Below, in pieces: positions 18,266 through 26,522 of a DNA stretch of 64,000 nt. This DNA is from Alicycliphilus denitrificans K601 (lineage in GTDB: Bacteria; Pseudomonadota; Gammaproteobacteria; Burkholderiales; Burkholderiaceae_C): the NCBI RefSeq assembly GCF_000204645.1, contig NC_015422.1:2373001-2437000 (forward strand), in the 5' to 3' direction. The notes beneath the pieces are model-generated. The model did no database searches. It was not told the DNA's origin and saw nothing but the letters and a program-made list of their open reading frames with translations. The position numbers were made by a program, and so were the translations under genes. Within the stretch, counting starts at the first letter, position 1. The number at the start of each line of letters is the position of its first letter.

Positions 18266-20893
18266 ATGAACGCCCCACATCCCCCCTTTGCCCTGCGCGA
18301 CGACGCCGACCCGCAGGAAACCGCCGAATGGCGCGACGCCTTCCTGGCCCTGGTGGCCGCCGAGGGGCCCGGGCGCGCGCGCTTCGTGCTCGACGAGCTC
18401 GCGCGCCTGGCGCGCGCCCAGCGCGTGGGCTGGCGGCCCGACCTCAACACGCCCTACGTCAACACCGTGGCCGCGCAGGACCAGCCCGCGTTCCCGGGCG
18501 ACCTGGCCATCGAGGAGCGGCTCGCGTCCATCATGCGCTGGAACGCGCTGGCCATGGTGGTGCGCGCCAACCAGGCCTATGGCGAGCTTGGCGGCCACAT
18601 CGCCAGCTACGCGAGCGCGGCGGACCTGTTCGAGACGGGCTTCAACCACTTCTTCCACGCCCGCGAGGGGCTGGGCGCGGGCCAGCACCGCGGCGACCTG
18701 GTGTTCTTCCAGCCGCACAGCGCGCCCGGCGTGTACGCGCGCGCCTTCCTCGAAGGGCGCTTGAGCGAGCAGGACCTGATGCACTACCGCCAGGAGATCA
18801 CCGCGCCCCAGGCGCGCGCGCGCGGGCTCTCCAGCTACCCGCACCCCTGGCTCATGCCGGACTTCTGGCAGTTCCCCACGGGCTCGATGGGCATAGGCCC
18901 CATCAGCAGCATCTACCACGCGCGCTTCATGCGTTACCTCACGCACCGCAATCTGCTGGACTGCACGGGGCGCAAGGTGTGGGGCGTGTTCGGCGACGGC
19001 GAGATGGACGAGCCCGAGAGCATGAGCGCCCTCACGCTCGCCGCGCGGGAAGGCCTGGACAACCTCGTCTGGGTGGTCAACTGCAACCTCCAGCGCCTCG
19101 ATGGCCCCGTGCGCGGCAACGGCCGCATCGTGGACGAGCTGGAGCGCCTGTTCGCCGGCGCGGGCTGGAACGTGGTCAAGCTGCTGTGGGGTAGCGACTG
19201 GGACGGCCTGTTCGCGCGCGACCTCACCGGCACGCTCGCGCGCACGCTGGGCACCACGGTGGACGGGCAGATGCAGACCTTCGCCGCCAAGGACGGCCGC
19301 TTCAACCGCGACCACTTCTTCGGCCAGAACCCCGAACTCGCCGCACTGGCCCAGGGCCTGACCGACGAGCAGATCGACCGCTTGAAGCGCGGCGGCCACG
19401 ACCTGGTGAAGATCCACGCCGCCTACGCCGCGGCCGCCGCTCACCGGGGACAGCCCACGGTGATTCTGGCCCACACCAAGAAGGGCTACGGCATGGGCCA
19501 GGCCGGCCAGGGCAAGATGACCACGCACAGCCAGAAGAAGCTGGACGACGCGGACCTCATCGAATTCCGCAACCGCTTCAACCTGCCGCTCACCGACGAG
19601 CAGGCCACGGGCCTGGCCTTCTACAAGCCCTTGGATGACAGCCCCGAGATGCAGTACCTGCGCAGCCACCGCCGGCGCCTCGGCGGCTGGCTGCCCCGGC
19701 GCGAGACGGCGTGCGACGCGCTGCCCGTGCCGCCGCTGGAGCAATACGCCCAGTTCGCCCTGGCGGCTGATGGCAAGGAGATGAGCACCACCATGGCCTT
19801 CGTGCGCATGCTGGGCGCGCTGCTCAAGGACGCCACGCTGGGCCCGCGCATCGTGCCCATCGTGGCCGACGAGGCGCGCACCTTCGGCATGGCCAACCTG
19901 TTCAAGCAGGTCGGCATCTACAGCAGCGTGGGCCAGCGGTACGCGCCGGAGGACATCGGTTCGGTGCTCTCGTACCGCGAGGCGCTGGACGGCCAGATCC
20001 TGGAGGAGGGCATCAGCGAGGCAGGCGCCATCGCAAGCTGGACGGCGGCGGCGACGAGCTACAGCGTGCACGGGCTGGCCATGCTGCCGTTCTACATCTA
20101 CTACTCCATGTTCGGCTTCCAGCGCGTGGGCGACGCCATCTGGGCCGCCGCCGACCAGCGCGCGCGGGGCTTCCTGCTGGGCGCCACGTCGGGGCGCACC
20201 ACGCTGGGCGGCGAGGGCTTGCAGCACCAGGACGGCAGCAGCCACCTGGTGGCGGCCACCATCCCCAACTGCAAGGCCTACGACCCGGCCCATGCGGGCG
20301 AGCTGTCCGTGATCCTGGACGCGGGCATGCGCGAGATGATGGTCGAGCAGAAGGACGTGTTCTATTACGTCACGCTCATGAACGAGAACTACGCCCAGCC
20401 CGACCTGCCCGCCGCAGCGCACGAGGGCGTGCTGCGCGGATGCTATGTCCTGAATAGCTGCCAGCGCTTGCTGGACAAGCCCGAAAGCCCGATTTCATGT
20501 GAAAAGCATGTGACCCTGCTGGGCTCCGGCGCCATCCTCACCGAGGCGGCCCGGGCCGCCGCGCTGCTGGCCGCCGAGGGCATCGCCGCCACCGTGGTCA
20601 GCGTCACGAGCTGGAGCGAGCTGGCGCGCGACGGCATGGCCTGCGAGCAGGGCGGCGGCACGCCCTGGATCGCCCGGGTGCTGGCCGGCACGCGCGGTCC
20701 CATCGTCGCCGCCACCGACTACGTGCGCGCCGTGCCCGAGAGCGTGCGCGCCTACCTGCCCGAGGGCCGGCGCTACCGCACCCTGGGTACCGACGGGTTC
20801 GGGCGCAGCGACACGCGCGCCGCGCTGCGCGGCTTCTTCGGCGTGGATGCGGCGCGCATTGCGCAGGCGGCGCGAGAGGCGCTCGCATCCTGA
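18266..20893 (+). CDS. 2-oxoacid dehydrogenase E1, AceE type (MdeB-like)
   Basis: Protein of 875 residues of the homodimeric pyruvate dehydrogenase E1 family, which uses thiamine diphosphate to decarboxylate a 2-oxoacid and acylate the lipoyl group of E2. It has TPYVNTVAAQDQPAFPGD near residue 62, the family block HFFHAREG and the ThDP motif VFGDGEMDEPESMS followed by WVVNCNLQRLDG. There are no E2 or E3 genes nearby, so it is an orphan E1. With a divergent Lrp-type regulator it may serve 2-oxobutyrate (MdeB) rather than central pyruvate metabolism. It is oddly interrupted in frame near residues 729-743 by a dispersed repeat (NSCQRLLDKPESPIS); whether it is still active is open. Confidence 0.88.
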   Translation: MNAPHPPFALRDDADPQETAEWRDAFLALVAAEGPGRARFVLDELARLARAQRVGWRPDLNTPYVNTVAAQDQPAFPGDLAIEERLASIMRWNALAMVVRANQAYGELGGHIASYASAADLFETGFNHFFHAREGLGAGQHRGDLVFFQPHSAPGVYARAFLEGRLSEQDLMHYRQEITAPQARARGLSSYPHPWLMPDFWQFPTGSMGIGPISSIYHARFMRYLTHRNLLDCTGRKVWGVFGDGEMDEPESMSALTLAAREGLDNLVWVVNCNLQRLDGPVRGNGRIVDELERLFAGAGWNVVKLLWGSDWDGLFARDLTGTLARTLGTTVDGQMQTFAAKDGRFNRDHFFGQNPELAALAQGLTDEQIDRLKRGGHDLVKIHAAYAAAAAHRGQPTVILAHTKKGYGMGQAGQGKMTTHSQKKLDDADLIEFRNRFNLPLTDEQATGLAFYKPLDDSPEMQYLRSHRRRLGGWLPRRETACDALPVPPLEQYAQFALAADGKEMSTTMAFVRMLGALLKDATLGPRIVPIVADEARTFGMANLFKQVGIYSSVGQRYAPEDIGSVLSYREALDGQILEEGISEAGAIASWTAAATSYSVHGLAMLPFYIYYSMFGFQRVGDAIWAAADQRARGFLLGATSGRTTLGGEGLQHQDGSSHLVAATIPNCKAYDPAHAGELSVILDAGMREMMVEQKDVFYYVTLMNENYAQPDLPAAAHEGVLRGCYVLNSCQRLLDKPESPISCEKHVTLLGSGAILTEAARAAALLAAEGIAATVVSVTSWSELARDGMACEQGGGTPWIARVLAGTRGPIVAATDYVRAVPESVRAYLPEGRRYRTLGTDGFGRSDTRAALRGFFGVDAARIAQAAREALAS
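20453..20496 (-). repeat. dispersed repeat inside the AceE-type coding sequence (reverse)
   Basis: ATAGCTGCCAGCGCTTG, then CTGGACAAGCCCGAAAGC and CCGATTT, reproduces the whole repeat in reverse orientation with an intact reading frame through it. It encodes about 15 residues including SCQRLLDKPESPIS between conserved blocks of the E1 C-terminal domain. The same peptide could be read from other copies, which shows that it comes from the repeat and not from the enzyme family. Confidence 0.85.
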
Positions 20894-20909
20894 TCGCCGG
20901 CGGGAGCCG

Positions 20910-22205
20910 TCACGCCAGCTCGGCCTGCTGTGCCACGTGGTGGATGAAGGCCGCCGCCTGCAGGGTGCGCAGATCGTCACCGTAGGCGCCGATCGCCTGC
21001 ACCCCCATGGGCAGCCCGCGCGGCCCCCGGGCGATGGGCACGCAGACGCAGGGCACGTGCATCAGGCTCCAGAGCGCGCCGAACTGCGCGGAGCCCGAAT
21101 CGGCGATGCCTTCGTCCGCCTCGCCCTGCGCGGGCGGGTACAGGATCGCGTCCACGTCGCCGAACAGGTCCGCCAGGGCTTGGCGCCCGGCCAGGGCGCG
21201 CTGGCGCATGGCGAGGTATTGCGCGGCGTCGATGCCTTCGCCACCCGCCAGGCGCGCCTGCAGCCGCGGGCTGAACTGCGCCGCATGGTTCTGCCGCTCG
21301 TACGCCAGGGACTGGCGCGCCTCGAAGGCGAAGAGGCGGCCCTGCATCCCGATCAGCGGCTCCAGCGCGGCCGGCAGCCGCATGCGCCGGACGGTGGCGC
21401 CCGCGCGCTGCGCCGCGGCGGCGATGCGCTCGATGGCTTCGGCCATCTCGGGGCGGACGGCATCCCACTGCGACGACAGGCAGACGGCGAGCCGGGGGCG
21501 CTCCAGCGGGCCGGCCTGCACGCGCATGCCGTGCAGGCCGAAGGCGCACAGCGCCGCGTCCTGCACCGTTCTAGCGAGCAGCGTGATGGTGTCCTGCGAC
21601 GGGCTCAAGGGCTTGAGGCCGGCCGTGTTGAGAAAGCCGAAGGTCGGCTTGTAGCCCACGATGCCGCAATAGGACGCGGGCCGCACCGTGGAGGCCGTGG
21701 TCTGCGTGCCGAAGGCCACGGGCGCCATGAAGTCGGCCACGGCCGCGGCCGAGCCGCTGGACGAGCCGCCGGGCGTGTGTTCCAGGTTGAGCGGGTTGCG
21801 CGTGCGGCTCGGCGTCTGCGTGGCGAACTCGCTCGTGGCCGCCTTGCCGAGGACCAGCCCGCCGAACTCCCGCACCCGCGCCACGCAGGCCGCATCGGCC
21901 ACGGGCCGGTGGCCGGCGTAGATGGGCGATCCGTAGGCGGTGGCCAGGTGCCGGGTGTCCAGCACGTCCTTCACGGCGAACGGTATGCCCCGCAGCGGCG
22001 CGCCGCCGCCGCGGTCCGCGGCGCGGGCCTGCGCCAGCGCCCAACCGGCGTCCACGGCGGTGAAGGCCAGCACCTGGCCGTTGCGTTCCTCGATGCGTTC
22101 CAGGCATGCCTGCGTGAGCGCCTCGCTCGTGAGGCTGCCTTCCGCCATGGCGCGCAGGGCCTGCAGGACCGACAGGCGGTTTGGCGACTCCATGGGCGCG
22201 CTCAT
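20910..22205 (-). CDS. amidase signature (AS) family amidase
   Basis: Protein of 431 residues. The AS catalytic elements are GIPFAVKDVLDT (catalytic Lys), HTPGGSSSGSAAAVA (Gly/Ser-rich signature) and TTASTVRPASYCGIVGYKP (nucleophile Ser region). Family members hydrolyse carboxylic amides; the substrate is not evident. No signal peptide. ATG 22205 overlaps the TGA of the Bug-type gene, so the pair is translated together and is probably controlled by the divergent LysR regulator. A role in using an imported amide or its carboxylate is a reasonable inference. Only 16 nt separate its stop from the convergent AceE-type gene. Confidence 0.88.
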   Translation of the reverse strand: MSAPMESPNRLSVLQALRAMAEGSLTSEALTQACLERIEERNGQVLAFTAVDAGWALAQARAADRGGGAPLRGIPFAVKDVLDTRHLATAYGSPIYAGHRPVADAACVARVREFGGLVLGKAATSEFATQTPSRTRNPLNLEHTPGGSSSGSAAAVADFMAPVAFGTQTTASTVRPASYCGIVGYKPTFGFLNTAGLKPLSPSQDTITLLARTVQDAALCAFGLHGMRVQAGPLERPRLAVCLSSQWDAVRPEMAEAIERIAAAAQRAGATVRRMRLPAALEPLIGMQGRLFAFEARQSLAYERQNHAAQFSPRLQARLAGGEGIDAAQYLAMRQRALAGRQALADLFGDVDAILYPPAQGEADEGIADSGSAQFGALWSLMHVPCVCVPIARGPRGLPMGVQAIGAYGDDLRTLQAAAFIHHVAQQAELA

Positions 22206-23194
22206 TGCGGGGCGATGCCTGCTTCGCGGATGGTCCTGGCCCAGCGGTCGTGCTCTTTCTTCACGAAGGCCGCGAACGCCTCGGGGCTGTCGCCGATGGG
22301 CTCGGCCCCCTGGGCCAGCAGCGATTCCTTGACCTTGGGATCCTGCAGGATGCGCACCACCTCGTGGTTCAGCCGCTGGATGATGGGCCGCGGCACGCCC
22401 GTGGGGGCGAAGAGGCCGAACCAGCCTTCCACCTCGTAGCCGGGCACGCCACTCTCCGCGATGGTCGGCACCTCGGGCAGCAGCGGCGTGCGCCTGGAGG
22501 ACGTCACGCCGAGCGCCTGGAGCTTGCCCGCGCGGATGTGCTGCAGGCACAGCGGCAGGTTGCAGAACATAGCGCTGACCCGGCCGCCCATCACGTCGGT
22601 GACCGGGGCGCTGCCGCCCTTGTAGGGGATGTGCAGGAAGTCGGGAATCTGGGCCATGCTCTTGAACAGCTCGCCCGACAGATGCATGCTGCCGCCCGCG
22701 CCGCTGGAGGCGAAGCTGTATTTCTCCGTCTTCGCGGCCTGGATGAAATCCCGGACGCTGCGCGCCGTCACCTGCGGTCCCACGACCAGCACGTTGGGCA
22801 TGGACGCGACGTTGGTGATGGGCGCGAAGTCCTTGATGGCGTTGAACTTCAGGTTCTTGTGCAGGCTGGGGTTGATGGCGTTGGTGCTGGCCGCGCCCAT
22901 CATCAGGGTGTAGCCGTCGGGGGCCGCCGCCGCCGCGTACGCGGCGCCGATGTTGCCGTCGGCGCCGGCCCTGTTGTCCACGACGACGGGCTGCCCCAGC
23001 GCATCGCCCAGGCGCTGGGCCACGATGCGCGCCAGCAGGTCGGTCACGCTGCCGGCGGCGAAGGGCACCACCATGGTGACGGGCTTGACGGGGTAGTCCG
23101 CCGGCGCAGGCGCCTGCGCGTGTACCGTGGCGGCCAGGGCGAGGATGGCGGACGCGAGCAGGGCGCGGCGATGGGTGGAGTGGGGCAGGGGCAT
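22202..23194 (-). CDS. Bug/TctC-family periplasmic binding protein
   Basis: Protein of 330 residues. A signal peptide (RRALLASAILALAATVHAQA) directs it to the periplasm. The mature part shows the Bug signature: YPVKPVTMVVPFAAGSVTDL, VVDNRAGADGNIGA, PDGYTLMMG and HIPYKGGSAPVTDVMGG. Such proteins bind carboxylates for tripartite tricarboxylate transport, but, as is common in Burkholderiales, no TctA/TctB genes adjoin it, so it may act as an orphan sensor or borrow a remote transporter. It is first in a two-gene leftward operon with the amidase. Confidence 0.92.
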   Translation of the reverse strand: MPLPHSTHRRALLASAILALAATVHAQAPAPADYPVKPVTMVVPFAAGSVTDLLARIVAQRLGDALGQPVVVDNRAGADGNIGAAYAAAAAPDGYTLMMGAASTNAINPSLHKNLKFNAIKDFAPITNVASMPNVLVVGPQVTARSVRDFIQAAKTEKYSFASSGAGGSMHLSGELFKSMAQIPDFLHIPYKGGSAPVTDVMGGRVSAMFCNLPLCLQHIRAGKLQALGVTSSRRTPLLPEVPTIAESGVPGYEVEGWFGLFAPTGVPRPIIQRLNHEVVRILQDPKVKESLLAQGAEPIGDSPEAFAAFVKKEHDRWARTIREAGIAPQ

Positions 23195-23257
23195 GGCTGT
23201 GTGAGGGATGAGTGGATGGGCGACGTTGCTTTCCGAAGGCTATGGTCGTGCAACTAA

Positions 23258-23294
23258 TATGTCCAATATAAAATTCAATAATTATTAGGACGTA
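23258..23294. promoter_or_regulatory. AT-rich divergent control region with inverted repeat (LysR/Bug)
   Basis: Between the divergent Bug and LysR genes (23195-23304) the DNA turns abruptly AT-rich. It contains TATGTCC (23258-23264) and GGACGTA (23288-23294), an inverted repeat with one mismatch, separated by 23 AT-rich bases, just before the LysR ATG. Position and symmetry fit a LysR-type operator that controls both directions; this is inference. Confidence 0.45.
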
Positions 23295-23304
23295 ATTTGA
23301 AATA

Positions 23305-24222
23305 ATGTTGCTCTCCCGCAACCTGCTGGCATTCATCGCAGTGGCCGAGGAACTGCATTTCGGCCGCGCCGCGCAGCGCCTGCACATCAGCCAGCCGCCG
23401 CTGAGCCAGCAGATCCGCCAGTTCGAGGAAGAGGTCGGGGCGCCGCTGCTGGTGCGCACCACGCGCTCGGTGCAGCTCACCCCCGCGGGGCGCCTGATGC
23501 TGGAGCGCGCCCACCTGCTGCTGGCCGAGGCGGGCGCCGCGCTGCACTCCGTCCGGCGCCATGCCGTGGGCGACGAGGGCGTGCTCACGCTGGGGTTCAC
23601 CCACAGCACGGTCTACCGCGTGCTGCCCAAGGTGCTGCACGCCTTTCGGCAGGCATGCCCCAACGTGGTACTGGAGCTGCGGCAGCTCACGTCCGACCTG
23701 CTGGTGCAGGAGGTGCGCAGCGGCCGCCTGGACGTGGCGATGCTGCGGTTTTCCTCCTCCATGGAGAGCGCCGACCTGATGTCGCGGGTGATCACCCACG
23801 ACCCGATGGTGCTGGTCCTGCCGCTGGGGCACCCGCTCGCGGCGCATCGGCGCGTGCCGGTCCGGCTCCTGCAGGGGCTGCCCTGGGTGGGCTATGAGAT
23901 AGAGGGCGCGCGCTACTTCCATGAACTGGAGGAAAAGGTGCTTGCTGGCGCGCGGGTGCGCCCCAGCGTGCAGCACCGCAGCCTGCTGCCGACCCTGCTT
24001 GCCCTGGTGGAGGCGGGTATGGGCGCGGCGCTCGCCCCCGCGTCTGCCGCGCAAGGGGGGGCGGGGCGTATCGAGTGGCGGGAGCTGTCGCTGCCCGAGG
24101 GCTGTGCGCCCCTCGATGCGGTGCTTTCCTGCGTCTGGGCCGCGGACAACTGCAACCCGGTGGTGCAGCGGTTCCTGGACTGCCTGTCCGATGCAGTGCT
24201 GCAGGACGAAGGGGCAGGTTAG
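23305..24222 (+). CDS. LysR-family transcriptional regulator
   Basis: Protein of 305 residues. The N-terminal winged helix-turn-helix contains LLAFIAVAEELHFGRAAQRL and HISQPPLSQQIRQFEEEVG, the standard LysR signature. A substrate-binding domain follows, with FTHSTVYRVLPKVLHAFRQA and SGRLDVAMLRF. It resembles the BenM/CatM subgroup in the N-terminus. It is divergent from the Bug-amidase operon and is the likely regulator of it. The ATG at 23305 follows an AT-rich promoter region. Confidence 0.92.
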   Translation: MLLSRNLLAFIAVAEELHFGRAAQRLHISQPPLSQQIRQFEEEVGAPLLVRTTRSVQLTPAGRLMLERAHLLLAEAGAALHSVRRHAVGDEGVLTLGFTHSTVYRVLPKVLHAFRQACPNVVLELRQLTSDLLVQEVRSGRLDVAMLRFSSSMESADLMSRVITHDPMVLVLPLGHPLAAHRRVPVRLLQGLPWVGYEIEGARYFHELEEKVLAGARVRPSVQHRSLLPTLLALVEAGMGAALAPASAAQGGAGRIEWRELSLPEGCAPLDAVLSCVWAADNCNPVVQRFLDCLSDAVLQDEGAG

Positions 24223-24256
24223 AGTGGCGGGCCTCGCCACTCGAACGAACCACACG

Positions 24257-25036
24257 ATGACCCTGCAGTTCCAGCCCGTAGCCTCCGGCGCCCGCCTTGC
24301 CGACCAGGTGGCCGATGCCCTGGAGGCCGAGATCCGCGGCGGCCGGCTGGCGCCCGGCGCGCGGCTGCCGACCGAGGCGGTGCTGGCCACGCAGTTCGCC
24401 GTGAGCCGCACGGTGGTGCGCGAGGCGGTGTCGCGGCTCAAGTCGCTGGGCATGGTGGATTCGCGGCAGGGCAGCGGCGTGTACGTGCGCGCGGCCGGCG
24501 CCGAGCCGCTGCGCTTCGAGGCGGCGCACCTGGCCTCGCGCGATGCGGTGGTCCAGATGGCCGAGCTGCGCCGGCCGCTCGAATCCGAAGTCGCTGCGCT
24601 GGCCGCCGAGCGGCGTACGCCGCAGGACCTGGCGCGCATCCGCGCGGCCATCGGCGCGCTGGACGAGGCCGTGGCCGCGGGGCAGGGCGGGGCCGAGCAG
24701 GATCTGGCCTTCCACCTCGCGGTGGCCGAGGCGGCCCACAACCCTTTCCTGATCGGCACGCTGCAGTACCTGCACGGCTTGCTGCAGGGCGCGATCCGCG
24801 TCACGCGGGCCAACGAGGCGCGGCGCGACGATTTCGCACGCGAGGTCGCGCGCGAGCATGAGCGCATCGCCCAGGCCATCGAGGCGGGCGACCCCGTGGC
24901 CGCGCGCGAGGCGGCCAAGACGCACATGGACAACGCCATCCGCCGCATCGGGCAGGCCGACCCTGCGTTCTGGCGGCAGGAGGGCGCGCGGCTCGCGCAG
25001 CCGCTGGTCGAAGGGCGCGCCACGCGCCAGCGCTGA
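24257..25036 (+). CDS. FadR-subfamily GntR regulator of the tetronate operon
   Basis: Protein of 259 residues. The N-terminal wHTH (LADQVADALEAEIRGGRLAP and LPTEAVLATQFAVSRTVVRE) is GntR type, and the all-helical FCD domain (DLAFHLAVAEAAHNPFLIGT, REHERIAQAIEAGDPVAARE) contains the Asp/His residues that bind a metal and a carboxylate ligand. Located directly upstream of a permease and five tetronate-catabolic genes on the same strand, it probably represses them until threonate or erythronate appears (inference from context). ATG at 24257; the gap to LysR is 34 nt. Confidence 0.9.
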   Translation: MTLQFQPVASGARLADQVADALEAEIRGGRLAPGARLPTEAVLATQFAVSRTVVREAVSRLKSLGMVDSRQGSGVYVRAAGAEPLRFEAAHLASRDAVVQMAELRRPLESEVAALAAERRTPQDLARIRAAIGALDEAVAAGQGGAEQDLAFHLAVAEAAHNPFLIGTLQYLHGLLQGAIRVTRANEARRDDFAREVAREHERIAQAIEAGDPVAAREAAKTHMDNAIRRIGQADPAFWRQEGARLAQPLVEGRATRQR

Positions 25037-25049
25037 CTCCTGGTATCTA

Positions 25050-25110
25050 GGGTTAACCCGTATCGGCATGAAATCCCTTGATTTGTATGATGACCTGATG
25101 AATTAATCCT
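25050..25110. promoter_or_regulatory. candidate operator/promoter region before the tetronate permease
   Basis: The 152-nt gap 25037-25188 contains a perfect palindrome GGGTTAACCC (25050-25059) and, further down, an AT-rich stretch TTGTATGATGACC that resembles a half-symmetric FadR-family (TNGTNNNACNA-like) site. No clear -35/-10 pair could be set. I propose it as the target of the adjacent FadR-type repressor, at low confidence. Confidence 0.35.
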
Positions 25111-25188
25111 TCGCCCAGCAAGGATGGCACCCGCGGGCAGGGCCTTTCGTGCTCCTGCACCGTCATTTCGATCCGGGAATCAACGCTC

Positions 25189-26511
25189 ATGTCTTCTTCT
25201 GTTTCCGCCGTACTTCCGGCGGCCGGCGCCGAGGGCGCGCTCGAAAAGCGGGCCTACGGCAAGGTGTTCTGGCGCCTCGTGCCCTTCCTCATGCTGTGCT
25301 ACGTGGTCGCGTACCTCGACCGCGTCAACGTGGGCTTCGCCAAGCTCCAGATGGCGCAGGACCTGGGCTTCAGCGAAACGGTGTTCGGCCTGGGCGCCGG
25401 CATCTTCTTCCTGGGCTATTTCCTGTTCGAGGTGCCCAGCAACCTGCTGCTGCACCGCGTGGGCGCGCGCATGTGGATCGCGCGCATCATGATCACCTGG
25501 GGCATCCTGTCGGGCTGCTTCATGTTCGTGGAGTCGCCCACCGGCTTCTATGTCCTGCGCTTCCTGCTGGGCGTGGCCGAGGCGGGCTTCTACCCCGGCG
25601 TGATCCTCTACCTGACCTACTGGTACCCGGCGCACCGGCGCGCGCGCATCATCGCCGTGTTCATGTCGGCCATCCCCGTGGCGGGCATCTTCGGCAACCC
25701 GCTGTCGGGCTGGATCATGGACGCGTTCCATGGCGCGTCCTCGCTGCAGGGCTGGCAGTGGATGTTCCTGATCGAGGCCGTGCCCGCGGTGCTGGTCGGC
25801 ATCATGGTGCTGCTGTACCTGGACAACGGCATCCAGAAGGCCCGCTGGCTCACTGCCGAGGAAAAGGCGCTGCTGGAGCGCGAGATCGAGGCCGACCACG
25901 CCCAGGGCGGAGCGCAGGGCCCGCATTCGGTGGCGGGCGTGTTCCGCGACATGCGCGTGTGGTGGATGGCGCTGATCTACTTCGCCTTCGTCATGGGCCA
26001 GTACGCGCTGACCTTCTGGATGCCCACGCTGGTCAAGGCCACGGGCGTGCAGGGCAACTTCCACATCGGGCTCTTGAGCGCGATTCCCTTCCTCTGCGCC
26101 ATCGTCGCCATGAACCTCTTCGGCCGCAGCGCCGACACGCGCCGCGAGCGCCGCTGGCACCTGATCGTGCCCTCGCTGATGGGCGCGGTTGGCTTCACGG
26201 TGGCGGCCTCGTACACGCAGAACACGGTGGTGGCGCTGGCCTTCCTGTCGCTGGCGGCCGCCGGCGTGCTGACTTGCGCGCCGCTGTTCTGGTCGCTGCC
26301 CACGGCCTTCCTGTCGGGCACGGCCGCGGCGGCGGGCATTGCGGCCATCAATTCCGTGGGTAATCTTGCGGGGTTCGTGAGCCCCTACCTGATCGGCTAC
26401 CTCAAGGACCTGACCGGCAGCACGCAGATCGGCATGTACGTGCTCTCGGCCGTGCTGGTGCTCGGCGCCATCGGGGTCTGGCTGGTGCCCAGAAAACTCG
26501 TCAACCGCTGA
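25189..26511 (+). CDS. MFS permease, anion:cation symporter (ACS) family
   Basis: Protein of 440 residues with 12 predicted membrane helices. The N-terminal sequence RLVPFLMLCYVVAYLDRVNV then GFAKLQM is diagnostic of the ACS family (hexuronate, galactonate, phthalate and tartrate transporters), as is LGYFLFEVPSNLLLHRVGAR. In this context it is the likely proton symporter for L-threonate and/or D-erythronate across the inner membrane. It is the first structural gene after the regulator and lies 11 nt before ltnD. Confidence 0.9.
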   Translation: MSSSVSAVLPAAGAEGALEKRAYGKVFWRLVPFLMLCYVVAYLDRVNVGFAKLQMAQDLGFSETVFGLGAGIFFLGYFLFEVPSNLLLHRVGARMWIARIMITWGILSGCFMFVESPTGFYVLRFLLGVAEAGFYPGVILYLTYWYPAHRRARIIAVFMSAIPVAGIFGNPLSGWIMDAFHGASSLQGWQWMFLIEAVPAVLVGIMVLLYLDNGIQKARWLTAEEKALLEREIEADHAQGGAQGPHSVAGVFRDMRVWWMALIYFAFVMGQYALTFWMPTLVKATGVQGNFHIGLLSAIPFLCAIVAMNLFGRSADTRRERRWHLIVPSLMGAVGFTVAASYTQNTVVALAFLSLAAAGVLTCAPLFWSLPTAFLSGTAAAAGIAAINSVGNLAGFVSPYLIGYLKDLTGSTQIGMYVLSAVLVLGAIGVWLVPRKLVNR

Positions 26512-26522
26512 AGGAATCCCGT

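Noticed and set aside
18257..20422. Very long minus-strand frame opposite the AceE-type gene
   Set aside because: Shadow of the E1 coding sequence; the composition (Val/His/Arg) has no domain motif.
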